From: Candidatus Peribacteria bacterium
Lineage (GTDB): Bacteria > Patescibacteriota > Gracilibacteria > UBA1369 > 2-02-FULL-48-14
Direction of reading: 5' to 3'
NCBI GenBank assembly: GCA_943354505.1
Contig: CALRCE010000013.1
Location: 1 to 32,003, forward strand
Length of the DNA: 32,003 nucleotides
Below the pieces are notes generated by a model. That model saw only the letters and a list, made by a program, of their open reading frames with translations. It had not been told where the DNA came from and did not search any database. A program made the position numbers and the translations under genes. Shown piece by piece: positions 15,537 through 23,332 of the stretch. How positions within the stretch are numbered: position 1 is the first letter of the stretch; each line of letters starts with the position of its first letter.

Positions 15537-16403
15537 ATGCCCACTCTTGCCATCGTTTTGGTTCTGACCGCCGCGCTGTTTCACACCTTGCGTGATTTCA
15601 CGACCAAACAAACCTCCGACAAGCTGCTTTTTGTGTGGTGGATCTCTCTGATCTCTCAGTGCATGTTGGCACCGATTTCCTTGTACTTTTTGTTCACGAC
15701 TCAACCCTCGTGGGGTGCTCTGGGTTTTGCGGCTGCAATGGGGCTGGTTCATTCCTCGTATTGGATGTTTTACGCCAAAGCTTACGAAAAGGGCGACATC
15801 TCACACGTCTACCCCATCATTCATTCCGCACCGGCCTTTGTTTTGATCTTTGGAGTTTTATTTCTTGCGGAAGACCCCAGTTGGAATGGGGTTTTGGGTA
15901 TTCTTTTAACGACGTGTGGACTCTACTTTATCAACCTCAAAAAAGTCAGTTTCAAAACGCTCCTGGAGCCTTTCGCCGCTATTTTTAGAGAAGAACATGT
16001 TCAGTTCGCCTTTTTAGCCCTCATCATGGTGGTCGCCACCAACTTGCTCGATAAAAGAGCTGTGACTGAACTTCATCCCATGGTTTATGTCTTTTTTATG
16101 AGTATTAGTGGCTTAACTTGTTTCACCTTCTTCATCCGAAAAAAGGTGAGATCAAATTGGCTGCGCCCTTGGCAAAAAGAACGCGGCAAGGCTTTGGCCG
16201 GGGCTCTGTTTGGCAGCATCAACTACCCTCTCACTCTGTTTGCGCTTCAACTGACCCATGCCAGTTATGTGGCGGGTCTTAAACAGGTTGGCGTGGTGTT
16301 TGCTTCGATTTTAGGAGTGGTTTTCCTCAAAGAACGCCTCTCCCTTTTGCGGGTTTGCTCCGCCCTGCTGATTTTTTTGGGAGCTGTTTTGATTGCGCTT
16401 TAG
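15537..16403 (+). CDS. EamA/DMT-family permease
   Basis: 288 residues with ten hydrophobic segments in two halves of five, the hallmark of the drug/metabolite transporter superfamily. EamA features are VYPIIHSAPAFVLIFGVLFL in the first half and ASYVAGLKQVGVVFASILGV, then FLKERL, in the second. Such proteins export or import small metabolites; the substrate is unknown. It starts 10 nt after tRNA-Arg and is followed after 34 nt by a small exported protein, then a second EamA permease and a second exported protein. Confidence 0.88.
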   Translation: MPTLAIVLVLTAALFHTLRDFTTKQTSDKLLFVWWISLISQCMLAPISLYFLFTTQPSWGALGFAAAMGLVHSSYWMFYAKAYEKGDISHVYPIIHSAPAFVLIFGVLFLAEDPSWNGVLGILLTTCGLYFINLKKVSFKTLLEPFAAIFREEHVQFAFLALIMVVATNLLDKRAVTELHPMVYVFFMSISGLTCFTFFIRKKVRSNWLRPWQKERGKALAGALFGSINYPLTLFALQLTHASYVAGLKQVGVVFASILGVVFLKERLSLLRVCSALLIFLGAVLIAL

Positions 16404-16437
16404 GGATCGTGCTATAGTGTGCACAACCCACCCACCC

Positions 16438-16797
16438 ATGAAAAAATACCTCCTCGCCTTGGTCTTGCTCACCGGTTTTTGTCTCACGCTCTCTCAACTC
16501 GGCTTTGGCGGCTTGCCCATTGAAGGGACCTGGAACGCCACCGGAGGCGACACGAATTTTGCTTGGTACCTCACTTACGACTTCAGAGGTGGGCAGTACA
16601 CTCTTGAAGGTTATCCACCCCTTGAAGAGTCTGGAACTTATTCCGTCCTGTACGTCGAAGACGACACTTATACCGTTTTGATCAGTCCTGAAGATGAAGA
16701 TCCTTACCTTTCTGAGTTTAGAATTTTGGAAGACGGCAACATGATGATGAGCAGTTACAGTGCCAGTGGAGGAACTAAATATGGCTTGATTCGATGA
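16438..16797 (+). CDS. Small exported protein, paralog 1
   Basis: 119 residues from the ATG at 16438; an in-frame upstream ATG at 16393 lies inside the permease gene and would bury the signal peptide. MKKYLLALVLLTGFCLTLSQ is a Sec signal peptide, with cleavage likely after LGFG. The mature part begins IEGTWNATGG and contains YDFRGGQYTLEGYPPLEESG, a strand-rich pattern like a small beta-barrel or lipocalin-type fold. It shares GTW, W-x-(L/I), EGYPP and ESG-x-Y with the product of 17704-18123. Its TGA overlaps the next permease start by 4 nt, so translation is coupled. Function unknown; perhaps a periplasmic or surface partner of the permease. Confidence 0.75.
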   Translation: MKKYLLALVLLTGFCLTLSQLGFGGLPIEGTWNATGGDTNFAWYLTYDFRGGQYTLEGYPPLEESGTYSVLYVEDDTYTVLISPEDEDPYLSEFRILEDGNMMMSSYSASGGTKYGLIR

Positions 16798-17702
16798 ATA
16801 AACATAAAGATGAACGGATCGGCGAATGGGCGGCCGTTGGGCACATGGTTTTGGATGGATTCTGGCCGGTGGGCGCCGCTTACGGAACGCAAGTTTTGAA
16901 GCTACCTCCTGTGGAACTTTTGGGTTTGGCCACGTTTATCAGTTCGGTTTTTTTCTTGGCGCTCACTCTCAAAAAGGGTGAGTTTTCTCATTTAAGAAGT
17001 TTGAAAATTTTAAAGGGCTGTTTGCTTTACACCGCGTGTCTGCTTATTCCCTATATGGCTATCTTTTGGGCCGCTCAGAGCAATAGTGGCATCAACATTG
17101 CCTTGTTCACTCAGTCGGAAGTTATTTTTGCGGCTCTTGTGGGCTGGATTTTTCTTAAAGAGAGAGTTCAGGTTGCCCGTATTGCAGGCGTGTTGTGCAT
17201 TGTGGCGGCGAACCTGATCGTGCTCTACAACGGCAGTTTGTCCTTCAATCCCGCTTCGCTCATTTTGATCTTTGCTCCTCTTATTTTTGTGTTTGGGAAT
17301 GCCACGGCCAAACGTCTTCAGACTCAGGGGTTGTCCTACGCTCCTTTACTGTTATTTCGAAGTGGAATAGGAGGCTTGTTCGTTCTTCTTTTTTCCTTCC
17401 TGTTGGAAGACTTTCAAATCCCTTCCAGTTCTTCTTGGCTTTTTCTGTTTCTCTTTGGCTTTCTGGCGTTTGGACTCCCCAAGGCCTTTTGGCAAATTGC
17501 TCTCAATAAGATTGACCTTTCCAAAACCACCGCCATCGGCCTCAGTTACCCGGCGTTCAGTTTTGTTATGGCCTATTTTTTACTCCATGAGATTCCAAGT
17601 TTTTACCAATGGCTTGGTTTGGGATTCTCATTCATTGGCATTTATTTCTTAATGCAGTCCAGTTCCAGGAAGTTGAGTGAACTGGCGGCTCCAATCGATT
17701 GA
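16794..17702 (+). CDS. EamA/DMT-family permease
   Basis: 302 residues with ten hydrophobic segments. The first half includes NIALFTQSEVIFAALVGWIF followed by LKERV, a classic EamA end-of-repeat motif. The second half includes SKTTAIGLSYPAFSFVMAYF and LLHEIPSFYQW. It differs clearly in sequence from the permease at 15537, so the pair is not a recent duplication. It overlaps the stop of the upstream exported protein by 4 nt and is followed 1 nt later by the second exported protein. Substrate unknown. Confidence 0.88.
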   Translation: MNKHKDERIGEWAAVGHMVLDGFWPVGAAYGTQVLKLPPVELLGLATFISSVFFLALTLKKGEFSHLRSLKILKGCLLYTACLLIPYMAIFWAAQSNSGINIALFTQSEVIFAALVGWIFLKERVQVARIAGVLCIVAANLIVLYNGSLSFNPASLILIFAPLIFVFGNATAKRLQTQGLSYAPLLLFRSGIGGLFVLLFSFLLEDFQIPSSSSWLFLFLFGFLAFGLPKAFWQIALNKIDLSKTTAIGLSYPAFSFVMAYFLLHEIPSFYQWLGLGFSFIGIYFLMQSSSRKLSELAAPID

Positions 17703-17703
17703 T

Positions 17704-18123
17704 ATGATCAGAAAAACTCTATTTCCGTTCTTGCTCATTTTATGTGTGCTTTTCAGCATTCACTTTTCCTATCCAGACTCAAGTGTCTCTTCTGTTGAGA
17801 CTACAGATATTCAAACCGCAGAAAGCCGTGAGCCTAGTCTTTATGGAACCTGGGAAAGGAGTGGCGTAGAAGATGAAACCATTCAGTGGTTCATCCGTTA
17901 TACTTTTGACGAAGATGGAACTTTTTTAAAAGAAGGCTATCCTCCCATTTATGAGTCTGGAAATTACAGAATTGTTTCAGAAAAAGAGGGTTTTTACGAT
18001 TTGGAGTGGTTCTTGATGCAAGATGAAACCACGGTTCGTCACACAGGACATTTTGAGATCAGTCAAAATGGTTTAGAATTGCTCTACGAAGGTCAAACTT
18101 TCACTTTTGTAAGTGCTGAATAA
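17704..18123 (+). CDS. Small exported protein, paralog 2
   Basis: 139 residues from the ATG at 17704, 1 nt after the permease stop; an earlier in-frame ATG at 17677 lies inside that gene. The N-terminus (MIRKTLFPFLLILCVLFSIH) is a signal peptide or anchor. The mature domain has YGTWERSG, QWFIRYTFDEDGTF and KEGYPPIYESGNYR, aligning with the product of 16438-16797. A Ser/Thr/Glu-rich linker separates the signal from the domain. It is the last gene of the transporter cluster; the lexA promoter begins 8 nt after its stop. Function unknown. Confidence 0.75.
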   Translation: MIRKTLFPFLLILCVLFSIHFSYPDSSVSSVETTDIQTAESREPSLYGTWERSGVEDETIQWFIRYTFDEDGTFLKEGYPPIYESGNYRIVSEKEGFYDLEWFLMQDETTVRHTGHFEISQNGLELLYEGQTFTFVSAE

Positions 18124-18131
18124 AAAAAGTC

Positions 18132-18160
18132 TTGACGGTGAGCGAGGACTCACCTAATAT
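18132..18160 (+). promoter_or_regulatory. lexA promoter
   Basis: -35 TTGACG (18132-18137), 17-bp spacer, -10 TAATAT (18155-18160): close to sigma-70 consensus. The spacer is filled exactly by one operator and a second begins directly after the -10. The leader to the lexA ATG is about 19 nt. Confidence 0.85.
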
Positions 18161-18176
18161 GTGAGCGCATACTCAC
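18138..18176 (+). promoter_or_regulatory. Two LexA operators, GTGAG-N6-CTCAC
   Basis: Site 1 GTGAGCGAGGACTCAC (18138-18153) lies between -35 and -10. Site 2 GTGAGCGCATACTCAC (18161-18176) starts right after the -10. Both are inverted repeats sharing GTGAGCG...ACTCAC, with starts 23 bp apart, about two helical turns. Their position in the lexA promoter implies autorepression. The half-site differs from the E. coli CTGT-N8-ACAG, Bacillus GAAC-N4-GTTC and alphaproteobacterial GTTC-N7-GTTC boxes. Confidence 0.8.
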
Positions 18177-18185
18177 CTCCTCGCC

Positions 18186-18797
18186 ATGATTACAGATAAA
18201 CAACAGGCCGTTCTTCAGTTCATTGAAGAATATCAAATGCAATTCGGGAAGTCGCCCACTCTTCGTGAAATGCGCGAGCATTTTGGTGTGAGCAGCGACA
18301 ACAGCATTCTCAAGCACCTCAAAGCCTTGGAAGAGAAAGGCTATCTCAATAAAGATGACACTCCTCGTGGCATTGGCCTTCTTCAAAAAGTGAAAGATCG
18401 ACTCGATTCGGCTTCCAACATGGTGCGTATTCCTTTGCTCGGAACGATCCCTGCCGGAGGGCCCACGCTCAATGAAGAACATGTGCTGGAACATTTTGAG
18501 GTGGGAAGCACTTTCCTTAAAAAGCCTCAGGGCTCTTTTGCACTTCGCGTTACAGGGCTTTCTATGATCAATGCCGGTATTTTAGAAGGCGATTTTGTCA
18601 TCGCCAACCAAAACATGACTCCCAAAGATGGAGACATTGTTGTGGCTCTCGTCGACGGACGAAACACGGTGAAGCGCTACCGTAGCCACAATGGACAAGT
18701 CTGGTTGCAGGCAGAAAACCCTGACTACTCCGACATTGAACCGACTGAGTTTCTTGAGGTTCAAGGTGTGGTGACTTCGGTCATCCGCATGTACTAG
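18186..18797 (+). CDS. lexA: LexA repressor / SOS autoprotease
   Basis: 203 residues. The N-terminal winged HTH spans ~1-65 (SPTLREMREHFGVSSDNSIL, then KHLKALEEKGYL). The C-terminal S24 peptidase has the self-cleavage site Ala90-Gly91 in TIPAGGP, catalytic Ser126 in TGLSM (most LexA have GDSM) and Lys163 in NTVKRY. RecA filaments trigger cleavage and derepress the SOS genes. Two inverted repeats in its promoter are its probable operators. The recognition helix SSDNSILKHL differs from the E. coli and Bacillus types, consistent with the distinct operator. No other SOS gene lies next to it. Confidence 0.96.
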   Translation: MITDKQQAVLQFIEEYQMQFGKSPTLREMREHFGVSSDNSILKHLKALEEKGYLNKDDTPRGIGLLQKVKDRLDSASNMVRIPLLGTIPAGGPTLNEEHVLEHFEVGSTFLKKPQGSFALRVTGLSMINAGILEGDFVIANQNMTPKDGDIVVALVDGRNTVKRYRSHNGQVWLQAENPDYSDIEPTEFLEVQGVVTSVIRMY

Positions 18798-18843
18798 CAC
18801 AGACTTTAGTGCGCGTTTAAAAAAGTTTTTAACCACTCTACCT

Positions 18844-18999
18844 ATGTTTAGCAAAAAATCTCGCAAAACTTTTCACCTTTCGACCTCTCGTTTTTACTTG
18901 GCTGGCAAAAAGAGCAACTACACTAAAATCATGCACTTTTTACGTCCTTACACGTCTCGTGCATGTTATCGCTCTGCCGGTGCTTTGGTTGCGCTTTAG
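18844..18999 (+). CDS. Small basic ORF, 51 residues
   Basis: An ATG at 18844 opens 51 codons to TAG at 18997, filling most of the gap between lexA and the convergent MBL gene, whose 3' end it overlaps by 4 nt. The peptide begins MFSKKSRKTFHLSTSRFYLA and has 11 Lys/Arg with several Tyr, Phe and Ser. It looks like a small nucleic-acid- or ribosome-binding protein. An AT-rich inverted repeat, TTAAAAA-AG-TTTTTAA, lies about 20 nt upstream. There is no Shine-Dalgarno sequence. It could be chance, since 51 codons is short. Confidence 0.42.
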   Translation: MFSKKSRKTFHLSTSRFYLAGKKSNYTKIMHFLRPYTSRACYRSAGALVAL

Positions 19000-19601
19000 G
19001 CTTCCTTTGCAATGAGGCGGACGAACTCCATGTTTCCGTCGGGAAGCGCACTGCGACCTGCAAGCGTGTATTTGTCTCTGGCCTCCAACTCCGTCTTTCC
19101 AATGGCTTTCAAGAATTCTTCAGGGCCCGCGAGTTTGAGTTCGGAGTCTGTCTCGGCAAAGAGCATTGGGATCACGACACGGGGTTCAATGGCCTCCATG
19201 ACCTTTTGAGCGGTCTTTCCCTCCAAAACAGGAGTTCCGCCCACCGGTAGCATGAGCAGGTCCACATCTCCAATTTGATCAAGGACTTCGTCTGAAAGTT
19301 CGTGGGATAGGAAACCCAGGTGACAGATGCGAATGCCGTCTAGAACGAAAGTGAAAATCGTCGATTCTTCTCCGTTGGGTGCAACGCTCACGATGGCCAC
19401 GTTGGACACTTCAAATTCTCCAGGCCAGTCCAGGACTTTTGCGGATCCCTCGATTTCTGCAATTTTTCCTTCTCCAGAAAGACTCACGATGTCTGCTTTG
19501 AGTTTGGGAAGTTTGGCTCCGAGTTCAAAAGGGTCCGTCACGATGGTGGCGTCTTTTCCTTTGATCGTGAAGCAAGAATGTCCGTGCCAAATGATGTCCA
19601 T
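18996..19601 (-). CDS. MBL-fold protein (UlaG-like), lacking the HxHxDH motif
   Basis: 201 residues. It begins IIWHGHSCFTIKGKDATIVT followed by DPF, the start of UlaG-like metallo-beta-lactamase proteins. LDWPGEFEV, ICHLGFLSHELSDEV, LLMLPVGGTP and VVIPMLF follow in the right order. Where the metal motif HxHxDH should be (after KADIV) the sequence is SLSGEGKIAEIEG, with no His or Asp pair. Residual His in WHGHS and HLGFLSH remain. It may be a non-catalytic or altered-metal member. It is monocistronic and divergent from enolase. Confidence 0.82.
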   Translation of the reverse strand: MDIIWHGHSCFTIKGKDATIVTDPFELGAKLPKLKADIVSLSGEGKIAEIEGSAKVLDWPGEFEVSNVAIVSVAPNGEESTIFTFVLDGIRICHLGFLSHELSDEVLDQIGDVDLLMLPVGGTPVLEGKTAQKVMEAIEPRVVIPMLFAETDSELKLAGPEEFLKAIGKTELEARDKYTLAGRSALPDGNMEFVRLIAKEA

Positions 19602-19693
19602 GGGGGTTCAGGTTAGCTTAATGCGCGGGCATTCTAACAAAGCTTGCACATTTCGCCTAGTGCATGAAATAGTGTGGGCGATTAACCCCTTGA

Positions 19694-20986
<1,293 letters not shown>

Positions 20987-20992
20987 AGTCCT

Positions 20993-21520
20993 TCACTTAC
21001 ACTGAATCCGTCGGCGAATGAAGAAATCGAGTTCCTCCAGTTTTAAATGTTTTTTGCTGAAAAATCCGATGATTTTGTGCAATCTAAATCTCTGGAACAC
21101 GAAGAAGATCTGCACCACAAAAGGCAACTGCCAAAATCGTTTCTTTTGAAAACCTGTTTTGAGAGCCAGGCTATTTTTGGTGATGGGATTGAAAGCCACG
21201 GCAAAAATGTTCCGGCTTGAAAGTTTTTCCACGACTTTTCGCCACAATTTTTTCCCAAACCCTTTTCCTTGGTGCTTCGGCAAAACGATCATGGTCGTGA
21301 TTTCTGCCCACTCTTCGTCGATGAATTCATAGGTGGCTATTCCGCAGATTTCTCCTGAAGAACGTAAGCCTATGACTTTGTTGTTTTCGTTGTACTCTCG
21401 CAGCTCGTCCACCGTGTAATCGGTGAATCCCGAAGAAGCTTTTATGGCGGTGACGAGTTCTGTGATTTCACCTTCGGTTAAACTGGCGTCGGAGCATTCA
21501 AATGAGTCTGTCATGCTCAC
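20993..21520 (-). CDS. GNAT-family N-acetyltransferase
   Basis: 175 residues. The acetyl-CoA site is MIVLPKHQGKGFGKKLW (Q-x-x-G-x-G). It is preceded by the strand IATYEFIDEEWAEI and followed by NPITKNSLALKTGFQKK, typical of GNAT. A basic, aromatic C-terminal extension of about 40 residues (FQRFRLHKIIGFFSKKHLKL) follows. It transfers an acetyl group to an unknown amine. Its start overlaps the stop of the upstream unknown gene by 4 nt, so the two are translationally coupled. Confidence 0.88.
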   Translation of the reverse strand: MSMTDSFECSDASLTEGEITELVTAIKASSGFTDYTVDELREYNENNKVIGLRSSGEICGIATYEFIDEEWAEITTMIVLPKHQGKGFGKKLWRKVVEKLSSRNIFAVAFNPITKNSLALKTGFQKKRFWQLPFVVQIFFVFQRFRLHKIIGFFSKKHLKLEELDFFIRRRIQCK

Positions 21521-22110
21521 AGTCTAACAGCCCTCGTTGGCATCTGACCAGCTTTGAGCTCTTGGATCAAGCGATGAATTTCCTCTTGAACGTTTTCTCT
21601 CTCTAGAAGGACTGTGAGTGCTCCTAGACTCTTTCCTTCTTTTAGTGCTTCTTCTGTGCCATCGTAGTCTTCTTCTTCGATTCGATATTTTTGTCCATTG
21701 TTGTCTTCTAAATGCGTGTAGGCTTCTCCTTGGGTCACAATGTAAAGAGACAAAATTCCACCTGTTGCTGGATTCTCTCGTGTAGACATTCCACATGCTT
21801 TCTCAAACACTGTTCTTGTGGGAGTTTCGTTGTAGCGAGTCCTTGGAACGTGAACCACAAATAAACCCAATCCTCCTTGATTCACCGCTAATCGAGTGGC
21901 TGCAAGACCGAGTTGGAATCTTCGTTCATGGTAACGGGAGTTGAGATGAGTCGTGTCTGCTCCAGCTCCTTTTAAAGCAGATTCGTAAGCTTGAAAACGA
22001 TACCCTGGAACGATTCCCGTAGGATGAAGAAGTCCACCGCTCGTTTTGAATCGTTCGAGAACCTCCTCTGGCTCTCCAAACTCCGCTCTCAAGTTGATTT
22101 CTCTCGACAT
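21517..22110 (-). CDS. Hypothetical protein coupled to the GNAT gene
   Basis: 197 residues, no signal peptide or TM segment. The middle is strand-rich (LGLFVVHVPRTRYNETPTRT, GGILSLYIVTQGEAYTHLED) and the C-terminus is helical with ENVQEEIHRLIQELKAG. I do not recognise a family. Its last codons overlap the GNAT gene by 4 nt, suggesting a joint function. A candidate promoter (TTGATG, 18 bp, TATCTT; 22120-22149, minus) places the start only ~3 nt before the ATG. Function unknown. Confidence 0.72.
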   Translation of the reverse strand: MSREINLRAEFGEPEEVLERFKTSGGLLHPTGIVPGYRFQAYESALKGAGADTTHLNSRYHERRFQLGLAATRLAVNQGGLGLFVVHVPRTRYNETPTRTVFEKACGMSTRENPATGGILSLYIVTQGEAYTHLEDNNGQKYRIEEEDYDGTEEALKEGKSLGALTVLLERENVQEEIHRLIQELKAGQMPTRAVRL

Positions 22111-22122
22111 ATCCCTTATAAG
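22094..22122 (+). promoter_or_regulatory. Promoter of the 24-residue basic peptide gene
   Basis: -35 TTGATT (22094-22099), 17-bp spacer, -10 TATAAG (22117-22122). The start would be near 22129, 25 nt before the ATG at 22154. The element overlaps the first codons and the promoter of the divergent gene at 22110, so the two may compete. Confidence 0.6.
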
Positions 22123-22153
22123 ATAGTGGCCGACACTAACTCACATCAACGTT

Positions 22154-22228
22154 ATGTACAAGAAAAAGAAAATGGCTCTCCGCAAACGTCGCCAAAAGAA
22201 AGGAAAGAAGCTCAGCCTTCGCTACTAA
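22154..22228 (+). CDS. 24-residue highly basic peptide
   Basis: ATG at 22154 to TAA at 22226-22228. The peptide begins MYKKKKMALRKRRQKKGKK and ends LSLRY; 13 of 24 residues are Lys or Arg. It has a good promoter 25 nt upstream and sits alone just before the tandem structured element. Very small basic proteins of this kind are often ribosomal (for example bS22/COX24-like or bL36-sized proteins), but I cannot match it to one. It may share a transcript with the structured element 54 bp downstream. Too small for default gene callers. Confidence 0.5.
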   Translation: MYKKKKMALRKRRQKKGKKLSLRY

Positions 22229-22281
22229 TAGCTTTATCGCTGCGCAGTTTATTCACAATTGACTTAATTGACTTAAAAAAA

Positions 22282-22797
22282 GACCCCGCACTCGATCCAG
22301 GGCGACACTATATTATAAAGTGCGAGGATCAATGATGAGTGCAGGGTCAGTTTCGAGAAAGGTGACTAATTCTTTCTGTTTTTGTTTTTCATTTGCTGTA
22401 CTTTGGTCGACTTTAGGGCCGGACCAGGGCTACTTTTGGCGTGGAGTCGAAGTCGCTGTGCCGAAGCAGGGAACGAAGCGTGATCCACAAAGTGGAGGGT
22501 GAGAGGCTAACTCTCATGGGTGATCGCGTCGGGACCACCAGCGTAAAGCAAACGCCTTAATAGGTAACTTAACTTTTGGTTTTTCTTTTGGTATCGAGTT
22601 GTGAATGGGCGGGTGAATCTTCTTCTCTAGTAGCACTTCGCTTTCGCTTTGTGCCTAGGCGACGATTCATATCAATATACGTAGCCTTTGATTTTTCTTC
22701 AAGTTTCTAGGATGGACGACCGTGCAAGATTGTTGCATATTGACATATTTTAATCTGAATATAATGCACCTTTTCTTTAAAACTTTTTGCAATAAAA
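22282..22797 (+). ncRNA. Tandem structured element, copy 1 (probable large structured RNA)
   Basis: 516 bp without a credible gene. It opens with a long hairpin: GACCC-c-GCACTC (22282-22293) pairs with GAGTGC-a-GGGTC (22337-22348), then GATCC (22294-22298) with GGATC (22326-22330). A core follows with a 63-nt block (22371-22433) identical in copy 2, hairpins TCCAC-AAA-GTGGA (22484-22496), TGAGAG-GCTAA-CTCTCA (22500-22516), GCGT-AAAGCAA-ACGC, and a nested 3' domain, TGAATC/GATTCA (22614-22669) enclosing GCAC/GTGC (22633-22654). It ends TTGCAATAAAA at 22787-22797, where copy 2 begins. The strand is inferred from neighbours and UUCG-containing loops. It is not a family I recognise. Confidence 0.7.
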
Positions 22798-23303
22798 AAC
22801 CGGCCTCCCCCTCGAGCTCTCAGACGTAATAATATGACGCTGGGCTCTTTATGAGTTGAAGACCGGTTAGTGTGAAAGGCGATGAACTCTTTCTGTTTTT
22901 GTTTTTCATTTGCTGTACTTTGGTCGACTTTAGGGCCGGACCAGGGCTACCTTGAGCGTGGATGCAAGCCGCTGTGCCGAAGCAGGGAACGGAACGTGAT
23001 CCACAAGGTGGAGGATGAGAGTCTGAATCTCATGGGTGATCTAATCGAGACCACCAGCGTAAAGCAAACGCCTTAATAGGTGAACGAACTTTGTGTTTTT
23101 CTTTTGGTATCGAGTTGTGAATGAGCGAGTGAATCTTCTTCTCTAGTAGCACTTCGCTTTCGCTTCGTGCCTAGGCGACGATTCATATCAATATACGTAG
23201 GCATTTGAATTCGTGCAACTTTCTAAGATGGACATGAACTAAAAATTGTTTCACCGTGGACTAGTTTAATCTGGAGGCTCCCGACGATCCCCTTGCAATA
23301 AAA
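22798..23303 (+). ncRNA. Tandem structured element, copy 2 (probable large structured RNA)
   Basis: 506 bp, head-to-tail with copy 1. Its opening hairpin is AACCGG (22798-22803) with CCGGTT (22863-22868), enclosing GAGC/GCTC and CGT/ACG, unrelated in sequence to that of copy 1. The core matches copy 1: the 63-nt block at 22888-22950, the 33-nt block at 23049-23081, hairpins TCCAC/GTGGA, TGAGA/TCTCA (23016-23032) and GCAC/GTGC (23149-23170). Differences fall mostly in loops or unpaired linkers. It ends TTGCAATAAAA (23293-23303), 29 bp before the sdaAB start. It may be an independent RNA or the leader of the serine dehydratase genes. Confidence 0.7.
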
Positions 23304-23332
23304 TCTCTTTTCTTTCATAATTCCGGCACGAT

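Noticed and set aside
15486-15752. Minus-strand 88-codon frame ending ...PEGIEPSSYP
   Set aside because: The PEGIEPSS ending is the well-known antisense translation of a tRNA; the frame is opposite tRNA-Arg and the EamA gene.
22320-23076. Two short plus-strand frames sharing a Cys/Phe-rich start
   Set aside because: They arise from the identical 63-nt block. Downstream, indels between copies shift the frame, while the nucleotide stems are kept; this is RNA-like, not coding.
22282-23303. tmRNA, RNase P, SRP RNA, or group I/II intron
   Set aside because: A GCAAAC stretch recalls a tmRNA tag but there is no tRNA-like end. I see no RNase P or SRP core motif and no intron domain V or P7 core. 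Two tandem copies also speak against the single-copy RNAs.
22282-23303. Insertion sequence or MITE
   Set aside because: No transposase and no terminal inverted repeats; the copies abut without target-site duplication.
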